A stretch of DNA of 64,000 nt, taken from positions 1 through 64,000 of the forward strand of contig JAIXRN010000043.1 of the NCBI GenBank assembly GCA_027485165.1, in the 5' to 3' direction. The notes below the pieces were generated by a model. The model made no database searches and was not told the origin of the DNA. It saw only the letters and a program-made list of their open reading frames with translations. The translations under genes and the position numbers were made by a program. Shown here piece by piece: positions 51,765 to 62,855 of this stretch. Source of the DNA: Rubrivivax sp. GTDB lineage: Bacteria > Pseudomonadota > Gammaproteobacteria > Burkholderiales > Burkholderiaceae_C. Numbering within the stretch: position 1 is the first letter of the stretch; each line of letters starts with the position of its first letter.

Positions 51765-52516
51765 GCGTGTTCCTCGCCCAGGTAGGCGCTGCGCACGGCG
51801 GGGTCGTTGCGCACGGCGTCGGGGGCGTCGCTGGCGATCACCGTGCCGTTGACCATCACCGTGATGCGGTCGGCGATGCGGAAGACGGCGTCCATGTCGT
51901 GCTCCACCAGCAGGATGGCGTGGCTGGCGCGCAGGCTGTCCATCAGGGCCAGCATGCGGTCGGTTTCTTCTGCGCCCATGCCGGCCAGGGGTTCGTCCAG
52001 CAGCAGCACCTGCGGCCGCGTGGCCAGGCACATGGCCACTTCCAGCTGCCGCTTCTGGCCGTGGCTGAGCAGGCCGGTGGGGCGGTCCAGCAGCGCGCCC
52101 AGCCCTGCGCGCTGGGCGGCTTCGCGGGCCAGGGCCAGGGTGTCGGCAAAGCCACCCGCCGCACGCCAGGCCTGCCAGGGGCGCTGCTGCAGGGCTTGCG
52201 CGGCCAGGCGGCAGTTTTCCAGCACGCTGAAGGGCGGGAAGATGGTGTTGCGTTGGTAGCTGCGGCCCAGGCCGGCGCGGGCGCGGCGCGGCTGCGGCCA
52301 GTGGGTGATGTCCTGCCCCAGCAGTTCCACCGTGCCCGAAGACGGCGGGAATTCGCCCGACAGCATGTTGATCAGCGTGCTCTTGCCTGCGCCATTGGTG
52401 CCAATGACGGCATGCACCTGGCCGCGCAACAGCGCGATCGATACCTGGTCCACGGCCACCAGGCCGCCCCAGCGGCGCGTGAGCTGCTGGCCACGCAGCA
52501 GGACATCGCCCTTCAT
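51761..52516 (-). CDS. livG: Branched-chain amino acid-type ABC transporter ATP-binding protein
   Basis: VIGTNGAGKSTLINMLSGEFPPSSG; GLLSHGQKRQLEVAMCLATRPQVLLLDEPLAGMG. Confidence 0.92.
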   Translation of the reverse strand: MKGDVLLRGQQLTRRWGGLVAVDQVSIALLRGQVHAVIGTNGAGKSTLINMLSGEFPPSSGTVELLGQDITHWPQPRRARAGLGRSYQRNTIFPPFSVLENCRLAAQALQQRPWQAWRAAGGFADTLALAREAAQRAGLGALLDRPTGLLSHGQKRQLEVAMCLATRPQVLLLDEPLAGMGAEETDRMLALMDSLRASHAILLVEHDMDAVFRIADRITVMVNGTVIASDAPDAVRNDPAVRSAYLGEEHA

Positions 52517-53532
52517 GGCCGGGCCCCCAGCTCAGCTTCAACCACTGGCTCAACCACTGGCGCAGCGCGCCGGGAAGCCCGGCCCGCGAGCCGGTCTTTC
52601 CACAGCGCCGGAAGGTCCACCAGCCCCCGCGGCAGCAGGGCCACGCTGGCGATGATGGTCAGCCCCAGGCCCAGGTGCCAATGCTTGGCGAAGTCGCCGA
52701 AGACGGCCTCGCTCTTGAAGAATTCCTGCAGCAGCGCGAAGGCGAAGGCGCCAACCAGCGCACCGCGCAGGTGGCCCAGGCCGCCCAGGATGATCATCAC
52801 CAGCACCGCGCCCGACAGGTGCCAGGACAGCAGTTCCGGGTTCACGAAACCGTCCTTCACGGCAAACAGGAAGCCCGCCAGCCCCGCCAGCGCGCCCGAC
52901 ACCGTGAACGCGGCCAGCTTGTACGGATAGGTCGAAAAGCCAGCGGCGCGCATGCGCTGTTCGTTCACGCGGATACCCGCCAGCGCGCGCCCGAAGTTCG
53001 ACCGCAGCAGCAGCGCCAGCCCCCCGAACACGCCCGCCAGGCAGGCCAGGGTGAAGGCATACAGCGGCAGCGGCTGGCCCAAGTCCAGCCAGGTGCCCAG
53101 CGTGGGGCGGGCGTTCAGGTAGATGCCGTCGGTGCCGCCGCCCAGTGGCGTGTCGTGCACCACGTAGTAGGCCATCTGCGAAAACGCCAGCGTGACCATG
53201 ATGAAGTACACGCCCTTGGTGCGCAGCGACAGCGCTCCCACCACCAGCGCGAACAGCCCTGCGGCCAGCATGCAGGCCGGCAGCAGCCAGGCCAGGCTGG
53301 CGGCATCGAATTCCGGCGACAGCAGCACGGCCCCATAGGCGCCGATGCCGAAGAAGGCCGCCTGCCCGAAGCACACCAGGCCGGTGGTGCCCACCAGCAG
53401 TTCCAGGCTGAGCGCCAGGATGGCGTAGACCATGATCTTGGTGACCAGGTCGATGCCGTACGAACCTGCAGCCAGCGGCCACAGCGCCAGGGCGGCAAAG
53501 CTGGTGATGACGACGACATGCTTGCTATTCAT
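52513..53532 (-). CDS. livM: Branched-chain amino acid-type ABC transporter permease
   Basis: LALSLELLVGTTGLVCFGQAAFFGIGAYGAVLL...FALVVGALSLRTKGVYFIMVTLAFSQM. Confidence 0.92.
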   Translation of the reverse strand: MNSKHVVVITSFAALALWPLAAGSYGIDLVTKIMVYAILALSLELLVGTTGLVCFGQAAFFGIGAYGAVLLSPEFDAASLAWLLPACMLAAGLFALVVGALSLRTKGVYFIMVTLAFSQMAYYVVHDTPLGGGTDGIYLNARPTLGTWLDLGQPLPLYAFTLACLAGVFGGLALLLRSNFGRALAGIRVNEQRMRAAGFSTYPYKLAAFTVSGALAGLAGFLFAVKDGFVNPELLSWHLSGAVLVMIILGGLGHLRGALVGAFAFALLQEFFKSEAVFGDFAKHWHLGLGLTIIASVALLPRGLVDLPALWKDRLAGRASRRAAPVVEPVVEAELGARP

Positions 53533-54427
53533 GGTCTGTTCGTTTCAGGACGCCTTGAACAAGGCCGTCGGGCTTCCACAGCAGGATCAGCGCCATCAGC
53601 ACATAGACCAGCACCCCGGCGGCCGAAGGCAGCAGCACCTCGCCGAAGGTGTCGACGAAGCCGATGAGCAAGGCCGCGAGCAGGGCGCCGCGGATCGAGC
53701 CGATGCCGCCGATCACCACCACCACGAAGCAGATGATCAGCACCTGGTTGCCCATGCCCGGGTAGACGCTGCTGACCGGTGCGGCCACCATGCCGGCCAG
53801 CACCGCGATGGCCACGCCGGCGGCAAACACCACGCGGTACAGGAACTTGATGTCGATGCCCAGGCTTTGCACCATCTCGCGGTTGGTGCTGCCGGCGCGG
53901 ATCATCATGCCCAGCCGTGTCTTCGTGAACACGAACCACATGCCCAGCGCCAGCAGCAGGCACACGCCGCTGACGAACAGGCGGTAGACGGGGTAGGTCA
54001 TCATCTCGCCCAACGGCAGGGTACCCGCCAGCAGGGGCGGCACCGGCACGCCGTGCACGTCGTCGCCCACCAGCAGGCTGCGCAGTTCTTCGAACACCAG
54101 GATCAAGCCGTACGTCATCAGCACTTGCTGCAGGTGTTCGCGTTCGTACAGGAAGCTGAAGAAAACCCACTCCAGCACATAGCCCAGCAGCACGGCCAGC
54201 ACCGTGCCCACCAGCAGCGTGGCGAAGAAGCCCCCGCCGAAGGTGGCCGCTACGGGTGCCGCCAGCGCGAAGGCCATGTAGGCGCCGATCATGTAGAAGC
54301 TGCCGTGCGCCAGGTTGATGACGCCCATGATCCCGAAGATCAGCGTCAGCCCGCTGGCCACCAGGAACAGCAGCAGTCCGTACTGCAGCGCGTTCAGGCA
54401 CTGGATGAGGAAGGTGGCGAAAGTCAT
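53525..54427 (-). CDS. livH: Branched-chain amino acid-type ABC transporter permease (upstream start at 54439 possible)
   Basis: MTFATFLIQCLNALQYGLLLFLVASGLTLIFGIMGVINLAHGSFYMIGAYMAF. Confidence 0.92.
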   Translation of the reverse strand: MTFATFLIQCLNALQYGLLLFLVASGLTLIFGIMGVINLAHGSFYMIGAYMAFALAAPVAATFGGGFFATLLVGTVLAVLLGYVLEWVFFSFLYEREHLQQVLMTYGLILVFEELRSLLVGDDVHGVPVPPLLAGTLPLGEMMTYPVYRLFVSGVCLLLALGMWFVFTKTRLGMMIRAGSTNREMVQSLGIDIKFLYRVVFAAGVAIAVLAGMVAAPVSSVYPGMGNQVLIICFVVVVIGGIGSIRGALLAALLIGFVDTFGEVLLPSAAGVLVYVLMALILLWKPDGLVQGVLKRTDHE

Positions 54428-54432
54428 GTGAG

Positions 54433-54525
54433 CCCCCAAGCTCGCTGGCGCTCGCTACCCCCCAAGGGGGCCGTCCGCCAGCGGCCCGGCGAAGCCGGTT
54501 CCGCGGCGGGAAGCTTGGCCTTAGG
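54433..54525 (+). repeat. Intergenic repeat element, copy B
   Basis: CCCCCAAGCTCGCTGGCGCTCGCTACCCCCCAAGGGGGCCGTCCGCCAGCGGCCCGGCGAAGCCGGTTCCGCGGCGGGAAGCTTGGCC; same layout as copy A. Confidence 0.8.
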
Positions 54526-54530
54526 CACGG

Positions 54531-55709
54531 TCACAGCCTGCAGCCGCGGCCGGGGTCGGTCAGCGCCTTGGCCGCAATGCCGACGACCTTGTTTTCCTTG
54601 CCGCTGACCTGGCGCAGGTAGATGTCCTGCACCGGGTTGTTGGACTTGCTCAGGCTGAAGGCGCCGCGCGGGCTGTCGATCTTCGCTTTCTGCAGCGCGG
54701 CGGCGAACTCGGCTTTCTTCGAGATGTCACCCTTCACCGCTTCCAGGCCCACGGCCAGCATCTGCGCCGCGTCGTAGCCCTGCACGGCGTAGACGTCGGG
54801 CTGGAGCTTGTAGCTCTTCGCGTAGGCCAGCCGGAAGGCGCTGTCGCGCGGCGTGCCCAGGCTGTCGGCGTAGTGCAGGGTGGTCAGCAGGCCTTCGGCA
54901 TCAGCACCCTGGGCTTCCAGCGTGCCGTCGGTCAGGAAGCCGGCGCCGTACAGCAGGATGTTCTTCTTCAGGCCCGCCGCGGCGTAGTCCTTGACGAACT
55001 TCACGGCGCCGCCGCCAGCGAAGAAGGTGTAGACGGCGTCGGGCTTGGTGGCCGCGATCTCGGTCAGCAGGGCCTGGAACTCGACGTTCGGGAAAGGCAG
55101 GCTCAGTTCCTTCACCACCGTGCCGCCGGCTTTTTCGAAGGCTTCCTTGAAGCCCTTCACGCTTTCGTCGCCAGCCGCGTACTTCCAGGTGATGGTGACC
55201 ACCTTCTTGTGGCCCTTCTTGGCCACCACGTCGCCCATCGCATAGCCGGGCTGCCAGTTGCTGAAGCTGCTGCGGAAGATGTTGGCCGCGCACATCGGGC
55301 CTGTCACGGCGTCGGCGCCGGCGTTGGGGACGATCAGCAAGGTACCGGTTTCCTTCGCCACGCGCGCCATGGCCATGGCCACGCCCGAATGCACGGTGCC
55401 CACCAGCACGTCCACGTTGTCGCGCTTGACGAGCTTGTTGACGTTGTCGGTGGCCTTGGCGGGGTCGCTTTCGTCGTCCACGCGCACGAACTCGATCTCG
55501 CGCCCGCCGAGCTTGCCGCCGCGTTCGGCCACGTGCAGGCGGAAGCCGTTTTCGATCGCCGTGCCCAGCGCGGCGAAGGTGCCGGTGGCCGGCAGCATCA
55601 GCCCGACCTTGATCTTGCCGCTGGCCTGCGCGAAGGCCGCGTGGCTGGTCGCAAGCAGGGCCGCGGTGGCCGCAGCGGTGAAGGTGGCGGCGAGGAAGCG
55701 GGTTGTCAT
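54531..55709 (-). CDS. ABC transporter substrate-binding protein (Leu/Ile/Val-binding family; likely benzoate or aromatic acid uptake by context)
   Basis: Signal peptide MTTRFLAATFTAAATAALLATSHAAFAQ; KIKVGLMLPATGTFAALGTAIENGFRLHVAERGGKLGGREIEFVRVDDESDP. Confidence 0.9.
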   Translation of the reverse strand: MTTRFLAATFTAAATAALLATSHAAFAQASGKIKVGLMLPATGTFAALGTAIENGFRLHVAERGGKLGGREIEFVRVDDESDPAKATDNVNKLVKRDNVDVLVGTVHSGVAMAMARVAKETGTLLIVPNAGADAVTGPMCAANIFRSSFSNWQPGYAMGDVVAKKGHKKVVTITWKYAAGDESVKGFKEAFEKAGGTVVKELSLPFPNVEFQALLTEIAATKPDAVYTFFAGGGAVKFVKDYAAAGLKKNILLYGAGFLTDGTLEAQGADAEGLLTTLHYADSLGTPRDSAFRLAYAKSYKLQPDVYAVQGYDAAQMLAVGLEAVKGDISKKAEFAAALQKAKIDSPRGAFSLSKSNNPVQDIYLRQVSGKENKVVGIAAKALTDPGRGCRL

Positions 55710-55710
55710 C

Positions 55711-56492
55711 TCATGTCTCCAGGGGGTGAAAGAAAGCCGTGGCCGCTTCGATGACGGCCTGGGGCTGGTCGCGGTGCGGGGAATGCCCGCAGGCGGGCAT
55801 TTCCAGCAGGCGGGTGTGCGGCACGCGCCGTGCGATGCCGCGTATCTGTTCAAGGGTGCCGTATTCGTCGTCCAGCCCCTGCAGGGCCAGCAGCGGGCAG
55901 CGGATGCTGGCGATGTCTGGTTCGATGGACCAGGCGCGGAAGTCTGGGTGCAGCCAGATGCCGTTCCAGCCCCAGAACGCGGAGTCCGGGTCGTCGTGGT
56001 ACTTCGCCAGGCGTTCGCGCAGCGGCGTCGTCTCATACGCGATGCGGGCTTGCTCGATGCTGGCCACCGACACGTCTTCGACCAGGATGTGCGGCGCCAT
56101 CACCACGGCCCCGGCCACCGGGAAGCGGGCCGCGTGCAGCAGGGCGATGGAGCCGCCGTCGCTGTGCCCGAACAACCAGGGCGGTGCGGGCACTTTCAGC
56201 GCCTGCAGCAGCGCAGGCAGCACCTCATGCGCCTGCCGGTGCATGAAGTCGGGCGCCCAGGCTTCATGCACCGCGCGTGGCGTGCTGCGGCCGTAGCCGG
56301 GGCGTGAATACACCAGGCCCCGCACATCCGCCGCTTCGCACAGCCGCTGCGGGAAGTCGCGCCACATCGCCAGCGAGCCCAGGCCTTCATGCAGGAACAC
56401 GACCAGCGGCGCGCTGGGGTCGGCCACACCCACCCAGGCGTGTTCGATGCGCACCGGGCGGCCCGCCCAGTCGATGTCGATGAAGGCCGGCA

Positions 56493-56493
<1 letters not shown>
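55711..56493 (-). CDS. Alpha/beta hydrolase
   Basis: LVVFLHEGLGSLAMWRDFPQRL; LFGHSDGGSIALLHAARFP nucleophile elbow; CGHSPHRDQP catalytic His. Confidence 0.9.
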
Positions 56494-58103
<1,610 letters not shown>

Positions 58104-58150
58104 GCTTGTCTCCTGTGTCTCTTTTGGGCCGGGCTGCAGGCTGCAGGTCG

Positions 58151-59713
58151 CTAACCCCGGGCCCAGCGCGCCAGCACGCCGGGGGCGGCCTGCACGGCCG
58201 CGCGGCGATGGTAGAAATTCAGCGCCCGCAACCCGCCCAGTTCTTCGCCGCCGCCGGCGCGGCCCGGGCCGCCGTGCAACGACTGCGGCATCACGTTGCC
58301 GTGGCCGCTGTGCACCGCGCCAGCGGCCGGGCTGACCACGTGCACGCGGCCGTGGCAGTCGGCCAGTTCGAGTGCCGCGTCGGCCAAGGCCGCGTCGTCG
58401 CTGCCGTAAAGCGAAGCCACCAGCGAACCTTCGCCGCGGCGCACCAGTTGCAGCGCGTGTGCGGCGTCCCGGTAGGGCACCAGGGTGGCCACGGGGCCGA
58501 AGACTTCGCTGTCGTGCACGCGGCCGGCGGCGTCGGACCCGGCCGCGTCGCGCGTGCCCAGCAGGCTGGGGCCGACACAGCAGGCCACGGCCGGGTCGGC
58601 GTCGACCAGGGCGTGGGCAGCGCCGTCGTGCAGCACCTCGGTCTGCGCCTTCAGCGCCTGCAGGCCCTGCTGCACCGCCGCCCGCTGCGCGCGGCTGACG
58701 AGCGCGCCCATGCGCACCGTCTCGTTGCGCGGGTTGCCCACGCTGGTTTTCGCCAGGCGGGCCGACACCGCTTCGGCCGTGGCCGCATACAGGGCCTGCG
58801 GCACGAACACGCGCCGGATGGCGGTGCACTTCTGGCCCGACTTCACCGTCATCTCGCGCACCACTTCCTTCACCAGCAGCTCGAAGGCGGCACTGCCCGG
58901 GGCCTCGCCTTCCAGCAGCAGGGCGCTGTTGATGCTGTCGGCCTCGATGTTCACGCGCACCGAGCGTTCGGCCACCGCCGGGTGGCGGCGCAGCAGCGCG
59001 GCGGTATCGGCGCTGCCGGTGAAGGACAGCACGTCGAAGGGCTGCAGCGTGTCCAGCAAACCGGCCGAACTGCCGCAGACCACCGACAACGCGCCCGCGG
59101 GCAGGATGCCGGCGTCGACCACGTCCTTCACCATGCGCTGAGTCAGCCAGGCCGTGGCCGTGGCCGGCTTCACCACCACCGGCACGCCTGACAGCAGCGC
59201 CGGTGCGGCCTTTTCCCACAGCCCCCAGGCGGGGAAGTTGAAGGCGTTGATGAACAGGGCCAGCCCGCGCACCGGCAACTGCAGGTGCTGGCTCTGGAAG
59301 GCGCCGTCCTTGGCCAGGGCTGCGGGTTCGCCGTCGAGCAGGAAACGCTGCTCGCCCAGCGCGGCACCCAGCTTGGCGTAGATACCCAGGGTGTAGATGG
59401 CGCCGTCGATGTCCACCGCCGAGTCGTTCTTCACCGTGCCGCTGTTGGCGGTGGCGATCTCGAAGTACGCGTCGCGGTTCGCCTGCAGCAGCTTGACGAT
59501 GGCGCCCAGCATGTCGGCGCGCTGGCGGTAAGTCAGCGCCCGCAGTGCGGCGCCGCCCTGTTCGCGGGCGAAGGCGAAGCCGGCGGGCAGGTCCAGGCCG
59601 GTGGCGTCCACGCGCACCAGTTCATGGCCCAGCACGGGGTCGAACAGCGCGGTGCCGGCGCCGGTGCCGGGCCGCCATTGGCCGCCCAGGTGGTTCAGGA
59701 GAAGTTCGCTCAT
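58151..59713 (-). CDS. boxD: 3,4-dehydroadipyl-CoA semialdehyde dehydrogenase (BoxD-type ALDH)
   Basis: ALDH motifs ([63 protein letters not shown]) and box-cluster context. Confidence 0.88.
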   Translation of the reverse strand: MSELLLNHLGGQWRPGTGAGTALFDPVLGHELVRVDATGLDLPAGFAFAREQGGAALRALTYRQRADMLGAIVKLLQANRDAYFEIATANSGTVKNDSAVDIDGAIYTLGIYAKLGAALGEQRFLLDGEPAALAKDGAFQSQHLQLPVRGLALFINAFNFPAWGLWEKAAPALLSGVPVVVKPATATAWLTQRMVKDVVDAGILPAGALSVVCGSSAGLLDTLQPFDVLSFTGSADTAALLRRHPAVAERSVRVNIEADSINSALLLEGEAPGSAAFELLVKEVVREMTVKSGQKCTAIRRVFVPQALYAATAEAVSARLAKTSVGNPRNETVRMGALVSRAQRAAVQQGLQALKAQTEVLHDGAAHALVDADPAVACCVGPSLLGTRDAAGSDAAGRVHDSEVFGPVATLVPYRDAAHALQLVRRGEGSLVASLYGSDDAALADAALELADCHGRVHVVSPAAGAVHSGHGNVMPQSLHGGPGRAGGGEELGGLRALNFYHRRAAVQAAPGVLARWARG

Positions 59714-59751
59714 GGCGGGCCTTGGGTGGGGGTTGCGACGCTGCGGCAGCG

Positions 59752-59979
59752 TCAGGTGAACTGGATCTGCCCTTGCGGCAGCAGGTAGAGCACGAGCGCG
59801 CGGCCACCCAGCACCGTGGGCCGGTGCGCGCTGCCCGGCGGGCAGACCAGCCAGCCTGCTGCGACACCGGCTTCGCAGCTGGCCTTCAGGGCGGCGTCCA
59901 GCGGCCGGCCCTGCAGCTGCAGGGTGAGTTCGGCAAGCTGGGCGCGGAAGCTGTCGGGGGTGGCGGGCGTGGCTGACAT
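59752..59979 (-). CDS. DUF4863-like small protein, apparently internally deleted
   Basis: MSATPATPDSFRAQLAELTLQLQGRPLDAALKASCEAGVAAGWLVCPPGSAHRPTVLGGRALVLYLLPQGQIQFT (75 aa). Confidence 0.65.
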   Translation of the reverse strand: MSATPATPDSFRAQLAELTLQLQGRPLDAALKASCEAGVAAGWLVCPPGSAHRPTVLGGRALVLYLLPQGQIQFT

Positions 59980-60097
59980 GGTGCGGTCGTGCTGTTGAGG
60001 CAGGTCAAACCGGCTTCGCTTCGGAGCGGGTGCCGCTTGTGGCCTGGAGTGCAATGCAGTATTGTGCGTGTCGGGACTCTAGGAGCGCGTCAGATCC

Positions 60098-61054
60098 ATG
60101 TCAAGCACTATATTGCCAGCTATCGGGTTAGTCCCGAGCCCCGCCGAGGCGGCGGAGGACAGCGGCACCCACAAGCACCCCTTCCTGGTGGCGCTGGGCG
60201 AACGTGTGCGGGCGCTGCGGGCGCGCCGCGGCATGACGCGCAAGGCGCTGTCGCTGGCCACCGATGTGTCCGAACGCCATCTGGCCAACCTGGAATACGG
60301 CGTCGGCAACGCGTCCATCCTCATCCTGCTGCAGGTGGCGGCGGCGCTGCAGTGTTCGCTGGCCGAACTGCTGGGCGACGTCACCACGGGTTCGCCCGAG
60401 TGGCTGATGCTGCGCGAGCTGCTGGAACACCGCGATGAAGACACGCTTCGCCGCGTGCGCGTGGCGGTGGGCGAACTGCTGGGCACAGGCGGCGACCACG
60501 GCAGCGGCACGCGCGCCCGCAGCTCGCGCGTGGCCCTGGTGGGGCTGCGCGGCGCGGGCAAGTCCACCCTGGGTGCGATGCTGGCCGAAGACCTGGGTTT
60601 CCCCTTCGTCGAGCTGTCGCGCGAGATCGAGAAATTCGCTGGCTGCAGCGTCAGCGAGATCCAGGCGCTGTACGGCCAGAACGCCTACCGCCGCTACGAA
60701 CGCCGGGCGCTGGAAGAGACCATCCAGCTCTACGAAGACGCCGTCATCGCCACGCCTGGCGGCATCGTCAGCGACCCCGCTACCTTCAACCAGCTGCTGG
60801 CCCACTGCACCACGGTGTGGCTGCAGGCCGAGCCCGAAGACCACATGGCGCGGGTGGCGGCCCAGGGCGACATGCGGCCCATGCGCGCCAGCAAGGAAGC
60901 GATGGCCGATCTCAAAAGCATCCTGGCCGGTCGCGCCGCTTTCTATTCGAAGGCCGAGCTGCGCGTGAACACCAGTGCCCAGCCGCTGATCGACACCTTC
61001 GGCCTGTTGCAACGCACGGTGCGCGAGGCTTTGGGGCTGCCAGAACACGCATAA
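60098..61054 (+). CDS. boxR: BoxR-type regulator: XRE HTH fused to a shikimate kinase-like domain
   Basis: LGERVRALRARRGMTRKALSLATDVSERHLANLEYGVGNASILILLQVAAAL (HTH) plus VALVGLRGAGKSTLGAMLAEDLGFPFVELSREIEKFAG (shikimate kinase P-loop). Confidence 0.94.
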   Translation: MSSTILPAIGLVPSPAEAAEDSGTHKHPFLVALGERVRALRARRGMTRKALSLATDVSERHLANLEYGVGNASILILLQVAAALQCSLAELLGDVTTGSPEWLMLRELLEHRDEDTLRRVRVAVGELLGTGGDHGSGTRARSSRVALVGLRGAGKSTLGAMLAEDLGFPFVELSREIEKFAGCSVSEIQALYGQNAYRRYERRALEETIQLYEDAVIATPGGIVSDPATFNQLLAHCTTVWLQAEPEDHMARVAAQGDMRPMRASKEAMADLKSILAGRAAFYSKAELRVNTSAQPLIDTFGLLQRTVREALGLPEHA

Positions 61055-61141
61055 AACTGCATATTTGTGTTGACGAGTTGGCTGGTGAGCAGTATTCTGC
61101 TTGTCATGGCGGCCACAGGCAGCCTACTTCAGGAGACCCCG

Positions 61142-62821
61142 ATGACTCTCACCACCGCGCCGGCCGCCCGTGTCGACTACCAGACCCACCCCTCCCGCTA
61201 CCGTCACTGGAAGCTGAAGTTCGAAGGCGCCGTGGCCACGCTGTTGGCCGACTTCGACGAGAACGGCGGCCTGCGCGAGGGCTACAAGCTCAAGCTCAAC
61301 AGCTACGACCTGGGCGTGGACATCGAGCTGAACGACGCGGTGCAGCGCATCCGCTTCGAACACCCTGAAGTGCGCACCGTCGTCATCACCAGCGCCAAGG
61401 AGCGCGTGTTCTGCTCGGGCGCCAACATCTTCATGCTGGGCGTTTCCAGCCACGCCTGGAAGGTGAACTTCTGCAAGTTCACCAACGAAACCCGCAACGG
61501 CCTGGAAGACAGCAGCCGCCACAGTGGCCTGAAGTTCCTGGCGGCCGTGAACGGCGCCTGCGCCGGCGGCGGGTATGAACTGGCCCTGGCCTGCGACGAG
61601 ATCATCCTGGTGGACGACCGCAGCAGCGCCGTGAGCCTGCCCGAAGTGCCGCTGCTGGGCGTGCTGCCCGGCACCGGCGGCCTGACCCGCGTCACCGACA
61701 AACGCAAGGTGCGCCACGATCTGGCCGACATCTTCTGCACCAGTGTGGAAGGCGTGCGCGGCCAGAAGGCCAAGGACTGGCGGCTGGTGGACGAGGTCGC
61801 CAAGACCGCCGTGTTCTCGGCCCGCGTGCAGGAACGTGCGCTGGAACTGGCCGCGCAGAGCGACCGCCCGCTACCCGAAACAGGCGCCCGCGGCGTGACG
61901 CTGCAGCCGCTGAACCGCACGATCGAAGCCGACGCACTGCGCTACACGCATGTGACGGTGCAGATCGACCGCGCCCAGCGCAGCGCCACCTGGACGGTGA
62001 AGGCCCCGACCGGCGCACAGCCCGCCAACGTGGCCGCCATCGAAGCCGCGGGCGACGCCTGGTACCCGCTGCAGATGGCGCGCGAATTGGAAGACGCGAT
62101 CCTGGAGATGCGCACCAACGAACCCGAGATCGGCGTCTGGCTGATGAAGACCGAAGGCGACGCCGCCGCCGTGCTGGCCATGGACGCCACGCTGCAGGCC
62201 CACGCTGGCCACTGGCTGGTGCGCGAAACCGTGGGCCTGCTGCGCCGCACGTTCTCGCGGCTGGACCTGTCATCGCGCAGCCTGTTCGCGCTGGCCGAAC
62301 CCGGTTCCTGCTTCGCCGGCAGCTTCCTGGAACTGGCCCTGGCCTGCGACCGCAGCTACCAGCTGATGCTGCCCGACGACGCGGCGCGCACGCCCAAGCT
62401 GACGGTGGGCGAAGTCAACTTCGGCTTGTTCCCGATGATCACCGGCCAAAGCCGGCTGGAGCGCCGCTTCTACGGCGAGACCACGCCACTGGAAGCCGCC
62501 CGCGCCGCCATCGGCCAGCCGCTGGACGCCGACGCCGCGTTCGCGCTGGGCCTGGTCACCGCCAACCCCGACGACATCGATTGGGACGACGAAATCCGCA
62601 TCGCGATCGAAGAACGCCGCGCCATGAGCCCCGACGCGCTGACCGGCATGGAAGCCAACCTGCGCTTCAACGGCCCCGAGAACATGCTCACCCGCGTGTT
62701 CGGCCGCCTCACCGCCTGGCAAAACTGGATCTTCCAGCGCCCCAACGCCGTGGGCGACAAGGGCGCGCTGAAGGTTTACGGCAAAGGCGAAAAAGCGCAA
62801 TTCGACTGGAACCGCGTTTAG
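61142..62821 (+). CDS. boxC: Benzoyl-CoA-dihydrodiol lyase
   Basis: TLTTAPAARVDYQTHPSRYRHWKLKFEGAVATLLADFDENGGLREGYKLKLNSYDLGVDIELNDAVQRIRFEHPEVRTVVITSAKERVFCSGANIFMLG; crotonase-like, box context. Confidence 0.95.
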   Translation: MTLTTAPAARVDYQTHPSRYRHWKLKFEGAVATLLADFDENGGLREGYKLKLNSYDLGVDIELNDAVQRIRFEHPEVRTVVITSAKERVFCSGANIFMLGVSSHAWKVNFCKFTNETRNGLEDSSRHSGLKFLAAVNGACAGGGYELALACDEIILVDDRSSAVSLPEVPLLGVLPGTGGLTRVTDKRKVRHDLADIFCTSVEGVRGQKAKDWRLVDEVAKTAVFSARVQERALELAAQSDRPLPETGARGVTLQPLNRTIEADALRYTHVTVQIDRAQRSATWTVKAPTGAQPANVAAIEAAGDAWYPLQMARELEDAILEMRTNEPEIGVWLMKTEGDAAAVLAMDATLQAHAGHWLVRETVGLLRRTFSRLDLSSRSLFALAEPGSCFAGSFLELALACDRSYQLMLPDDAARTPKLTVGEVNFGLFPMITGQSRLERRFYGETTPLEAARAAIGQPLDADAAFALGLVTANPDDIDWDDEIRIAIEERRAMSPDALTGMEANLRFNGPENMLTRVFGRLTAWQNWIFQRPNAVGDKGALKVYGKGEKAQFDWNRV

Positions 62822-62855
62822 GCCACACAGACACATCCATCACTGGAGCAGACCC

